Assembly (NCBI RefSeq): GCF_014633365.1 | Contig: NC_068352.1 | Location: 17,269,310-17,333,309 of the forward strand | Origin: Diospyros lotus | Taxonomy: Eukaryota > Streptophyta > Magnoliopsida > Ericales > Ebenaceae | Direction: 5' to 3' | Length of the DNA stretch: 64,000 nt | Shown here: one piece after another, positions 24,001-36,000 of the stretch | How the letters are laid out: each line of letters begins with the position of its first letter | Numbering within the stretch: position 1 is the stretch's first letter | Program-made: the position numbers and the translations under genes | Notes under the pieces: model-generated | Database searches by the model: none | The model's input: the letters and a program-made list of their open reading frames with translations, nothing else | What the model was told of the DNA's origin: nothing

Positions 24001-27000
24001 TAGCAGGTGATATCAGGGGGCTGATTCAGATCTATCGCCCAGCAATAATTTCAATTTGAATTTGAAGTCAAATCAGAGTGGCGCAGTGGATTGTGGGATT
24101 GGAAACGGATTTGAAGGCGGAGTTAGGAGTTGATTCCAACTATGAATTTTGGTAAATTGTGTTCGAAACTCGGAAGGCGATTCCGACAGTGACTGCGAAC
24201 ATACGCGGTCATGTGCAGTTGATTGAGGCGAGCTCAATATTGCTGAATTTGGATTTTGAGGAAGGCAGGAAACAATCTCTTGTGTGATTGTGGAACATCA
24301 GCGAATTGTTGATTAGAAGTGATCCTAGCAAAGTGGATCTTCTTGCTTCTCTGGAAGCTGAGGGAGGCAAGTTTCAAGTTATTTCTAACTAGATTCCAGT
24401 AGAAACGTATTGAGGTAGAGTCGATTCAATTAATTGAGGCACGGAATTCAGGTGAATTCCAACAACTAGAGGTCGGTGATTGGGTGGAGAAGAAGGCATT
24501 GGGCTGGGCAATCATTGAATCCGCTGGACCATGGGTAGATAGCGATCAGATGCAAGCAAGTCCGATAATCGGCAATTCAATTGTAGATCAGAGTTGTTGA
24601 TTTGGGAGAATAGGAAGCATCATAGCCTTGAGCAAGGCGAGAAGGAAGGCGCGGCCACTGCATGTGACTTCTGCTATTATCCAAAGCAAATCTAGGTCAC
24701 TGCATGTGATTGAGTTGTGAAGCCAGGCACCATTGGAAACGGTCCAGAGGAGAATTCTGCAAGCGGTGATTCTCAATTGCCTTGATTTTAATTGTGATCC
24801 TCAACTTAGATTTGGAAGTTGAGCGAGAGGTGAGTCCTATGCGAATTCTAACTTGACGCAGGCGAGAAGTGAAGAAGTCTTGCGACTGTGAATTTCGGCT
24901 CATATTTGAATTGCCAAGGCAAAGCAGGAGGAATCCTCGGCTATGTGACCAAAACGACTACTGTGAGGTGGGTCATTCTCCTAGGCGACTACTATGTGCT
25001 GATTTCGGACGGAATTTTGGTGACTTGGGAAAGTGAGAGTCGGCGATTCACAAGAAGTTCCTCCTCGGCTATGTGACCAAGACGACTACTGTGAGGTGGG
25101 TGATTCTCCTAGGCGACTACTATGTGCTGATTTCGGACGGAATTTCGGTGACTTGGGAAAGTGAGAGTCGGCAATTCACAAGAAGTTGCAACGGGAGCCA
25201 ATCAAACTATTAAGAAGCTGAAATTTGGAAGGCGACAGTCCTTAGATACTCTATCGTAACTAAGGCAGAGGTTTTGGGTGAAGTTGGAAGTTGATAGTAG
25301 GCTAACTTGAAGGCCGAACAAACTTGATCAGATCTCAGAAATTGATTTGGAGGACATTCAGCTGTAGCTAAAAAGCTGATTTAGGTCTAGGCTATTGCTA
25401 GGGCAAGGTCTGAAGCAGATTAAGGTTGCTGAATTGGAAGTAACAATTGCATTGGCTTGGGTTGCTGAATTTTAGTATAGGAAAATTTCTGAAGAGATCC
25501 TTGGAAGCTGATCAAGAGGCTGTTTGTAAGCACCCCCGCCCGGATATCCCAACCACCTGGTCTATCCGAACGAAAGCGCTTGCATAAGGGAAGAGAAATA
25601 AACCATAAGACAAAAATACCTTGGCATGCATATGTAAGGAAAAGCAACAGCGGAAGCAAAATGACAAACATGCATGCCCACGAGTACCCCGTTGAAAAAG
25701 CGATCACGGAGTATATAAATATATACAAACCCTGTGTCAACAAATAGAAGATACAAGGGACAACCTGGCACAGTTAAAAATAAGAGACAAAAGTTCTAAC
25801 AAAATATCAGAGATAACGGGGGCAGCTAACTGTACAACCTATTGACACGGCTAACTGCTAGATGGCGCGGTCCTCGCCCTCAGCTTTTGCTTTACCCTTA
25901 CCTGGAATGATGGAAAGCAAGGTGAATCGCAAGACTCAGCAAGTTATAAGAAAATGAAGGCTGTACAGTAAATAGAGGAGATCACCCCAACATAGTCCTG
26001 CACGTACACACAAGCCATGTGACGCAACAATACAATAGTGCAGCATAATAAAAGCACATACCGATCCTTGGGGCCCACATAAGACACTTGACACCCAAGT
26101 CCCATACCAACCTGCCGCTGCCCTGAAAGGCAACATAGATCTCCAACAAATCTATGCGCACTGTCCCGGGTCGGTACTCCCGTCACCCGTATCCATGTCG
26201 GTACTCCCGACACCCGAGCCATAGGCTCCCTTGGAACGGTATTTCCGTCCGAGAACTAATAACTGCCAGTAACCATGCAATGCACATAAAAATGCAATGG
26301 CGTAGTGAGTATCAACGTGATACATGGCGCCCATATATCCAGGCATTAGGCCATGCTCCGCCCATATAGTAAACTACACGCAATGCATATGCCTGTGCTG
26401 GATGCATCATAACCAAGCTAGGATGTCCGTGACCAAGCATAACCAGATCATGAAAACCCCAACATGCAGCCCGTATCCATGTGCACACCAAAACATGCAA
26501 CAAGAAATAAATGATACCAGTCACGCTATAATCACGTAATGGTAGAGCTAGTCAACAGTGCTTGGCACCGGTCAACGGTCAGTGGACAGGAGAGACCAGC
26601 TGACGGCCTAAGATAGACTGTACGACAATCACTCCGTCACTGAACAACCGATCCTTACCTCCACTACACAACCGCTCTAGCCTATAAACAACCAAAATCC
26701 ATAATAATACCCGAACAACTAAGAACCTAGCTCCGAGTGAGTACGGCATCATTCCTACAGGCTTGGGGATGGCACAAACCCCCGTAGGCAACCAACGAAT
26801 AAAATCCTCGAGGCCAGTTTAATAAATTAAATTTTAAAACAAACCGTTAAAAATTCCATAATTTATTAATAGCTAAAACAAACGAAGGGAGGTCAAATAA
26901 ATTGACAACGAAAGAATCGACGAGGAGAGTATAAAGAACTTGCCTTTACGAAGATATCCTTAGGCTCGATTTGACCCAACACGGTAAAATTTATATAAAC

Positions 27001-30000
27001 TGCAACATCCAAATTATTTGTCAAAATTAACAAATTTGGACTTTAAACGAAATTTCGACTGTATAGAATATTTATTACTAGCTTCTCTACATACCTGGCA
27101 AATTAAATCTTGAATTAAACTGGATTTAATCTGAATTTTCCACCAAAATTCTCCAAATTTTCCCCCGCGCGCACGCTGCTTTTCTCCCAATTTTGCTGGC
27201 TGATCTGATGCAAAAAGAACGCCCGAAATTGGGCTTAAATCGAGCAAAAAATGAGCGGAGGAGGCGCGGCCATGTGGCAACGCGCAGGCCAGCCACTGGG
27301 AGGCCATGGCCTCACCGAAACGGCGTCGTTTCGGACGCCTGGGCTGATTAAAAATCAGCCAAAATTCTAGCCTCGCGCGCTTGCCCACCCGCGGAATCGA
27401 ACTCGCGTCCGCTACCTGGCCACCTCGCGCGCCATCGCTCGCACCCGCACGCCACCTTCAACCTATATACGCCTTATGTTATATTTGAAGTGATTTTTGG
27501 CCCTTTCTGAATTTCGCACCAGCACCCCACTAACTTTCATTATTCACACACACACCCCCCTTAATTAATTATACTAACGCCCGAAACTTTTAAAAATTCC
27601 ACAGTTTAATTTATTTTAATTTTTTTCTTATTCCAGAAAATATTCTAAAATAATTAATTAATTACCCTAATTTCTTATTTTCTTAAAATCACATAATCTA
27701 TTATTATTTATAACAACAAATTATTTTAATATTCCTTTTAATTTAAATTAACTCAATAATTAAATTAATTTGCCATTTACGGGTCGCTACACTGTTGCAG
27801 GGTGTAATTTTAAGGAATTGAACTGAGGAGATGGCCAAAGGACTAATTGCTACAACAAAGGAAATTAAGGACCTCCGTAGGCAGTCAGACGATTTTTTGA
27901 TCCTGTGTTCACATAAATTTTAGATTGCTAATCGGACTTTGTTGACTTCAATTCTAAGTGCCGATTTGCCCACTTTTGCTCCATTGGCTATTCCGGTGTT
28001 TGACAGGGATAGGCCCAAATGGTGGATCTGACAATATGAATGGGTGTTTTACCAACATTGAGTAGCTGAAAGGGAGAAGGTAAAAATGGCTTTAGCTAAT
28101 CTGAGTGGAATTCCATGCATTTGGTTCCAGAATTGGAGCTGGGAAAGGCTGGAATTGAGCTGGCCACAGTTTGTAATTAACTTGTGTAACCGGTTTGGAG
28201 AAAGAACCAAAACCTATATTATCAAGGGAACTTCTAAGGCTGTTAATCTGGAGATGCAAGAAGCTGATGAGGAAGAAAAGGAAGTGGAAGGAGGGATTGA
28301 AGAATTGGGGGATGGCATTCCAACAGTTGGCGGCATCTCAAGCACCCCCACTGGTACTGAGAATCCAGATGCTAAAACCCTCAATATGACATCGTTGGAG
28401 GAGGTAACTATTGAGGATGAAGCTGAGATGTTCGCTAGCAATCCGGGAGCCAAAGATCTTGGAATGGAAACGACCACAACAGTCTTAGATTGTGGAGATC
28501 TTAAATCTATTTCTCTTGAAAGAATAGGAATGGAAGGAGTTGCTGAATTACTTACTATGGATCAGGTAACGCCAACTGAGAAATTAGTTAATTGGGAGGA
28601 AACTTGTGCCTTAATTGAAGTGGATAACTAGTGGAGGCCAGTTCAAGATTGGTCAGAGGTTAAGGGAGGATGCTTGCATGATATTGATTACACTAAAACC
28701 TTTCAACAATATGTTTTTGATTTGGAGCAATTGAGGAAGTAGAAGGATAAAGAGAAACAAGATGAAAGGAAGAAAAGGGAAAAACAAGATAAGTAGAAGG
28801 AAAAACGAAGAAGAAACCAATGGGTGAAGATGGGCATTGGATAAAGAAACAATAGCTTGGTTGTAATAAGTTTCTTGGGGACAAGAAACCTTTCAAGGGG
28901 AGGGGAATGTCACAACTCAAGGGTAGTTAGAAGGGTATTATTGTAATAAGGTTGTAGTAGTTAGTAGGAGGTATTTTGTAAGTTGTTAGGAGCACATGGG
29001 TGCTATTTTCCAGATTTCATTTACTGTTGAATAGTCTATAAATAGGCCCTAGTATGTGGAGAAAACTATGCTGAAATAATATAGTGAATTCATATTTTCC
29101 CTCCTTACTTTCTCCCTCTCATTCTTCTTAATTCTCTCTCATTTCTTTTGATTTCTGTTGTATATCTCCCTCAAATTCTTTTCCGTTTCCCTCCCGATTC
29201 CTTCCTAGACCCTAGCTAAATCCTAGGGTCGTGACACTCTCCTACTTTGTTGTCTTCCTCAAAACCTTCCATATTCAGCAATTGTCTTCCGCATTGGTGG
29301 CCTAGACTAAATTTGTCCCACATTTAAAGCATAATCTGAGCCTTCTCCTTGGCTCCATGATAAGGGTTTAGCTGCCTCAGGGTTAGTGTGAACCCTAGGA
29401 TGCTCTTTTCCTTGAGTTAGACCAGAGGCTGCAGTCCAAGCATTTTCTCCCACCTCCTAATTGCTTGGAGGATAACCTTCTGATAGAGTTCCATGCTTTT
29501 TGAAAATAATGTTAAAGATTGTCTAGAGTTAGTGATAGGTTAATACACAGATTTGTATGCGGTTATGGGATTAGTTGATAGATGGGTGACTTTCTTGTAA
29601 TATTAGTTATTAGTGGAGGGCAAAACCGGAAATATCATAACTGGCCCTAGGAAATATCACCCTATTTTCTATAAATAGGGTAGGGGGGCTGAGGGACAAT
29701 ACCGCATGTTCTCTTCTGATTTCGCAAGAGCCTAGAGAGTGAGAAAGTTGTAGTCTTGTACACTTTTGGGAAGGCTTGTATCATGAGAGAGAGAAGAGGG
29801 AAGTCTTGTACTGTTTTCATCAATAAAGAAGGTTGCTCGGTGGTGGTTTCAAGGCTGGATGTAGTGCCATTCACATGGCATGAACTAGGATAAAATTCTG
29901 TCTTGTTATGTGGTTTGCGTGTTTCATTTCTTGTTATGTTCTTTTGATTAATTTATATTCTTTATTATATGTTTACTTTGTGGTTTATTGGCCAATGAGT

Positions 30001-33000
30001 TGAGAGTGACTGAGAGTGTGATCGGAAGGTGTTTGATTGGTTTCTTGAGAGGAATAAAGGCTGCCAGTGCTCCCAATTATAACAAATAGCTTCTAATGCA
30101 AGCTCCTGCATGCTCGTCTTCTCAACTGTTTGGTGCACTATTTTCGGCTGCATCATCTTCACAATCAGTTTTAATTCGTCATTCAACCCATTCACGCAAC
30201 TAGACACAAAATATGCTTCATTCAAGGTTAGATATGATATGATCACTAACGATTTCAGCTCCTCAAATCTAGTTTGATACTCATTTATTGAACCTTCTTG
30301 CCTTAGCTTATTGAATTCTTTGATGATGTTCGTCCTAGTTCTTTCCTCGAATTGCATACAAAAATCTTCCACAAACTCCGGCCAACTTAGTGCTGTCCTC
30401 CTCCTACTCCATCCTTGAAACCATATATCCTTGGTGTCATTGAGATAGGCAGTTGCTATGTTCACCTTCTGCCCTTTTGCCACTCAATATTGGTTAAAAA
30501 AAATATTCGCACCTTCGTAACCACCATCTCGGTTTATCCCCTTCAAATACCGGGATGTCTAGTCTCGGCATTGGAATCAAGTTAGGATTAGTATAAGCAC
30601 CTCTCATCACTGGTTCTGGCACCAATTCCGGCTGCTCCTCTGTTTCCACTTGCTCCAGAGTGCGCTGTCTGGCTCAGCCCCTAGCAAGTATCAGAGCCCG
30701 ATTGGTCCTTGGTGGAAAATCTGCTAATAGGTTTGCATTAGGATGTTTGCAGAATAGGGTCAAGACCGTGCTGAGTTGCTGTCTGAACCCAGAAAATTCC
30801 TCCTGGAGATTGGAGAAATCTTCCCTCAGGTTCCTCTCCACCGCCATCGTTTCAGCTCTGCCTCGACTCACTTCTTCTTGAGTTTGATGGAGGCCAAGTT
30901 CCATTGTCTCAAACCTCTCCTCTAGTTGCTTCTGGTGCTATTGAAAGCCGAGCTCCAACGTGTTCAATCGAGTTTCTAGTTGCTTCATTCTCATGCCTTT
31001 GGCCATCACTCAGTTCACCAATCAAGCCTTAAATCGATCAACTGTCACGGTTCACCTGATCAAATTTTGAAATTTGAATTTCGACTGCCACCACCTACGA
31101 TGAGCACCAATTGCTTAGAATCGCTGCTCACCGTTGGCTTGAGCTAGATCAAGGGTTGGGGATTGCTTGGCTTCGCTTCGTTGCTCTCTCCAGTTGGAAT
31201 TGAGAGAATCATCTCTAGCTTAGGTTTGCAACTCTAAAACTAACTTTTGATAATCACTAGCTTGTTAATTTTTTCGTGAATTGCTGATCTACAGTCAGCT
31301 CCAGGAAATAGCAGGCGAAGAGACCCACCCCAGTCCAAATCGATTGTCAAAACCCCTACAAACTGTTTGTCGGAACTCTTACAACTGATCGCTATCGCCC
31401 ACGATCATAGCAGATTCAAGATCGCTCGGACTCTATTTGTGATCGCCATGATTCAACGATTGCCATGATTCAATAATCGCCCCCAAACTAGCTTCCACTT
31501 CACGCCTTCCTTTCTCATTGGAATCAGTGCCTTTGTCTCACCCTATCACCGTCCAATGGTTGGAGGACCACTGGTTCTAATACCAATTGTCACACCCTAG
31601 GGTTAGGCTAGAAAGGAAATTGAGAAGAATTAGAGGGGGGGGGGATAGGGGAGAACGAGAGAGAGAAAGGTAAGGGAAGAAGCCTAAATTCAATATTTCA
31701 TTTCCTGCCCATTCTTTACGTACTATAGCCTATTTATAACTAGGAGTAGGTTCTAGAAACAACACCCTTGCGCTCTTCAACAGAAATCATAACCACCTAT
31801 AGCTAAGGGCAAATATCTGTAATAGAAAGGAAAATAAAATTACAAACACTACCCTTGGAATGTGACAGAACATTGAATTCCTGTAAGGATGTGTGGTGAA
31901 AATTGAATACATGCCACCAGGATTAACAAATATCAACATATTTGTTAATCAAACAAATGTTGTATGTTTAAGAATATTTTGTGGTCCTCTTCCAAGATTT
32001 GTCAGAGCATTGCTTTATTTATAAAAAAAGAGGGTTTGTTAGAGTAATGTTGTTCATCTACTTTTTCCTGGTTCCTTGTATATCTCTATTGGTATACAAG
32101 ACTTTTTTGGTTTGAGAATTTTATGACTCTTGTCTGTATTTATTGTTTCAGAAAAGATCCATATTGTGCTAGGCCTTTGGAAGGACTGAGAATTGTGGAT
32201 GTTGGTTGTGGAGGGGGAATTTTATCTGAGGTATTCTTTTTTCATTGTTTAGGATTCTCTAAGAATGGTGTATGGATATGGATATGGATATGGATATAGA
32301 TATGGATATAGGCACTACTTTGACTGGGAAAATATGAAAATATAACACTAATTCAACATGAAAATTACCATTCAAGTCACAAATCTGATATCATTTACAT
32401 TATAATACTGTTTCACATATACAATTGGTACCACAAATATAACAAACATTTTAATTAAATTGTCCATAATTATCCATAAAAATTGGATAAAATTCATATG
32501 CACTTAAAATTCATAATCCAATACATTGATGTAGTTTAAAAGCACAAATTAACATCCAATGTTCATTGAAACTCACAAGAAAGAAGGAAAAAAAAATAGA
32601 TTGAGAGTCCCAACTTCCAACTTCAACTAAGTCACCACAATTAGGCAAGCTACTTGGCATGTTTGGATATATATTTTTGATGCCTTTGCATCATCACTAT
32701 TGGATATGCCACATAGTATAATTGATTCATATCTTAGTGTGGTTATCAATCCAGTCATTCAGTACAGAAGACACTGTTACAACTTCCATTTTGGACTATA
32801 TATGTTTCATAAAACTCTCTTTAGTTTGATGATGGTTCAATAATCCAATATTCTAGAATGCTGCTGCTCATCTCCAATGCTAGAATCTCAAGGACATGAC
32901 AATGTAGTGTATCATAATCAAACAGTGTGTTATTTTATATCTTAAATAATATAGAATGATGTGTAACACAGAGCTTTGAAATCTGAAGGTTCAAATTGGA

Positions 33001-36000
33001 TCTGCCTCAGTTTTGTGAAACTGAACTTTCATTCGTGTGTAGTTCAATAGTGCTTCAGTCTCATTAAAATTTGCACTTAAATGATTTATGTTCTGGACTT
33101 GAACAACAATAATAACGGGAATATACCAAGGTTTTACTCCCACTATTTGGGGTTGGCTACATGATTTATTTATTGGACTTGGTAATAAATATTTGCTGCT
33201 ACATTAATGGCTTTTTAATTGCATGCTGTCTGCATGCAGAATTTAGTTTACTTGTTAGAGACGGGATCTAAGAAAGGATCTGTATTGGTTTGAGGACTGT
33301 GAAATTTAATAGGCATAAAGTAGATTGAATTGATATGTAAATGTGCTCCTATTTTTGTGAGCCAAAGTAGAGTTTAGGTACAGTTTGCTTGTTGCAGCAG
33401 ATTTAGACTTGCACACAAGGAGTGAAACTGATCCCAAATAAGGAAAAAAAGTGAACCAAGTGATTGTAGTGCAGAGATGGAGTTGGCTATTCAACAATGT
33501 AGCAAAACCTATAAAATTGACTTATTACTTGATGAGCCTTTCAAAAATAAGTTAAGATATATTACTGCCTGCCTTAGTACATGAATGCTTGCAGCACCTT
33601 GAGGGCTTGGCAAGAAGAATCATCCACCCAAGCGCCTTACTGTTCACCCCACTCCTAGTAGTATACTTTGCTTAATGAAGATTACCGTTGAAGGGTGGCT
33701 GCAATGAGTGCAGTGGCTTTAGTGGCTCCAACAGCCTAGGCTGAAGTAAGGCCTAAGATTTCTTATGTTCAGGACCTTCAGGACTTGTGGAATGAAAATC
33801 TCTTGACATGACTGCATGATCCTTGTACATGGAAACATATATGGTACTTGGGGTTTGAATATCATTTGTAGGATAAATGCCTAAAAAGGAGCAACAACAA
33901 CAGTCAAAAGCCATAATCCCACTAGGTGGGATCAGCAAATGCCCAAGAAAGAAGCAATTTGCCATATTATCCTTTTAAAATACACCATTGATGACCACAT
34001 TACTTGATATATATTATTACATTATTTTATATAACCTGACTTTTATAAATATGTAGATTATATTACATGCATAAAAGGGTGTCCTTGGAATGCAAGGTTC
34101 TCGCTTTTCGACATGCATGTTATCATTATAAATATTATGCATGCTTCAATATAGTTGTATTCTAATAATATATATAAACTAATGCTCTAATTGTTGAGAG
34201 TAAAGAATATATATATTTTTTTATTGAGAGTAAAAGTAATTATTAAAAGATAAAGTTAACATTCTATCTATCAACTTAAGCTTTTAGATGGAGAGCTAGT
34301 TAACAATTTAACATGACATCAGAGTAAACAAAGGTCCTAAGTTCAAGTCTCACCACTAACGAATATTTAAATTATTGCACATGTTTGGACCAGTTATGCA
34401 TTAAAGCTTGCCCACATGTGAGTGAGCATGTCAAGAGTAAAAATGATAATATAAAAGATAACTCTATTGTCAAGACCCCAAGGATGTATTAGTAATTGTA
34501 TATATATGTGTTAGTAATTAATTGTATATTATATGTATTTCTTTTTTGTTGTACTTTGTTGCTATAGTAGTTTATACCTGTCAGTTGTATTGTAACTGAA
34601 ATGATAGAAAAGCCTCTAAATAGGCTAGATTAGTTAGAGAATAATCATAGTTGAATGATAATCAGATTTCCAAACTTCTCCCTCATCAATTCTCTCTCGA
34701 CTTCCTCCCTGATTTCCCCCTAATCTCTATCTCTTTCTCTGTTCTTTCTGAATTCTTCTCCTGTTTTGATTTCTCCCTCCCTTTCTCCCAATTTCCTCTT
34801 AAAACCCTAGGTTAAACCTAGTTTCCTGACATTTGGTATCAAAGCCAATAGTTCTGGGCTGTGATTCCAATGATTATTGGCTATTAATTGAGGCAGATCT
34901 AGGCGATCCTAAAGGCTGTTTTCGGAGACATATCCAATTGATTCTTTGGATTCATTGCAGAGCAACGGTCTTCAGTTGCTAAATTGTAATCATGGCGATT
35001 TTGGAAGGCGGATTAGAGCCGTTGATTCTTCATTGTAATTCTGGCATTTGGCGAAATTGTTAGTAGCTGAATTTAGATTTTGAAGTGAACAAAGCAAGGC
35101 AATTCTTGTTGACAGAGGTGGATTTAGGCTTGCTGAATCTAGATTTAGGCAATTCCTGGAAGCAGTTTGAAAAGGCGAATTCAGGTTGCTGAATTGTGAT
35201 TTAGGCGATATAGGAAGGCGATTTCAGAAGTGGAATTCAGGTGATTGCTGATTATAGGTGATTACATAGGCTATCCTTGGAAGTAGATCGAAAACGTTTT
35301 TTTTTTTTTTAAGTGAATTCAGGACATAGAGGAAGGTACAAGGATGAAATAGTTGGAGGTGAGGCTGGATGTTTTAGAACTAGGTTTAAAGCAGACTTGG
35401 AGGAGGTGAGTCTTAGTAGAGGAGAATGCAGCGACCAAAGAAGTTGTGCAAACCTTGGAAAGAAATGTGCAAACCTTGAAAAGAAGTTTGCAGGCAATTG
35501 ACAGAAAATTTATGGAAGAATTCACTAACCACAACCAAAAGCTGGATGACTTAATGATTACGATTTCAAAGTGGTTTCAAATCAATCTACCAATGGAATT
35601 TCTTTCAAGTTCCACTGTAGAACCAATTCGAGCAGGCACTGGAATCCTACCTAATGCTTCCAATTTGTAGGAAGTGTCACATTCCTAGGGTTAGCTAGGA
35701 TTGTGATAGGAATTAGGAGAGAAATCAGAATTGAAGGTGGAAATCAGTAGAAAGAGGGAGAAATATTGAGAGAAAGGGGGGAGAAACAAGAGGGAGATTG
35801 GGGAGAAATCTTAGAGAGATAAATGAGAGTTTCATTCAATCAAATTAAGCATGCCTTTCTCTACATATTAGGGCCTATTTATAGGCTATTCAACAATAAA
35901 TGAAATTTGGAAAATAGCACCCATGTGCTCTTAACAACTCACAAAATACTTCCTACTAACTACTACAACCTTATTACAATAATACCCTTCTAACTACCCT

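Larger units (their letters stand above)
23251..29236 (+). mobile_element. Non-autonomous LTR retroelement nested in the gag-only element (TSD CTCTC)
   Basis: The LTRs are 329 bp each, 23251-23579 and 28908-29236. They begin TGTCACAACTC and end GTGATA (left) or GTGACA (right). The primer site TGGTATCAGAGC starts at 23582, and a purine tract (CAAGGGGAGGGGAA) abuts the right LTR. The exact 5-bp duplication CTCTC lies at 23246-23250 and 29237-29241. I count about 16 LTR differences, so it is not recent. Apart from a gag remnant at 28086-28631 and a 2.3-kb solo LTR at 25525-27791 the interior is non-coding. It must have been moved by another element's enzymes. Confidence 0.9.
23053..31867 (-). 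mobile_element. Gag-only (TR-GAG-like) LTR element in intron 2, split by a nested element
   Basis: On the minus strand the 5' LTR is 31588-31867. Next to it is a primer site TGGTATTAGAAC (read inverted just left of 31588), then a decayed gag, then a purine-rich tract and a truncated 3' LTR (about 23053-23162). Both LTR pieces share ATAACCACCTATA, TTACAAACACTAC and the terminal TGACA. Removing the nested 23251-29236 element leaves about 2.4 kb of interior with gag but no protease, reverse transcriptase or integrase. That matches the terminal-repeat-with-gag class of non-autonomous Ty3-type elements. The outer end of the 3' LTR is lost, so no target duplication is visible. Confidence 0.75.

Noticed and set aside
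25936..26791. Cluster of overlapping 64-92-residue frames on both strands
   Set aside because: They lie inside a solo LTR bounded by CTGTT, and none has a family resemblance.
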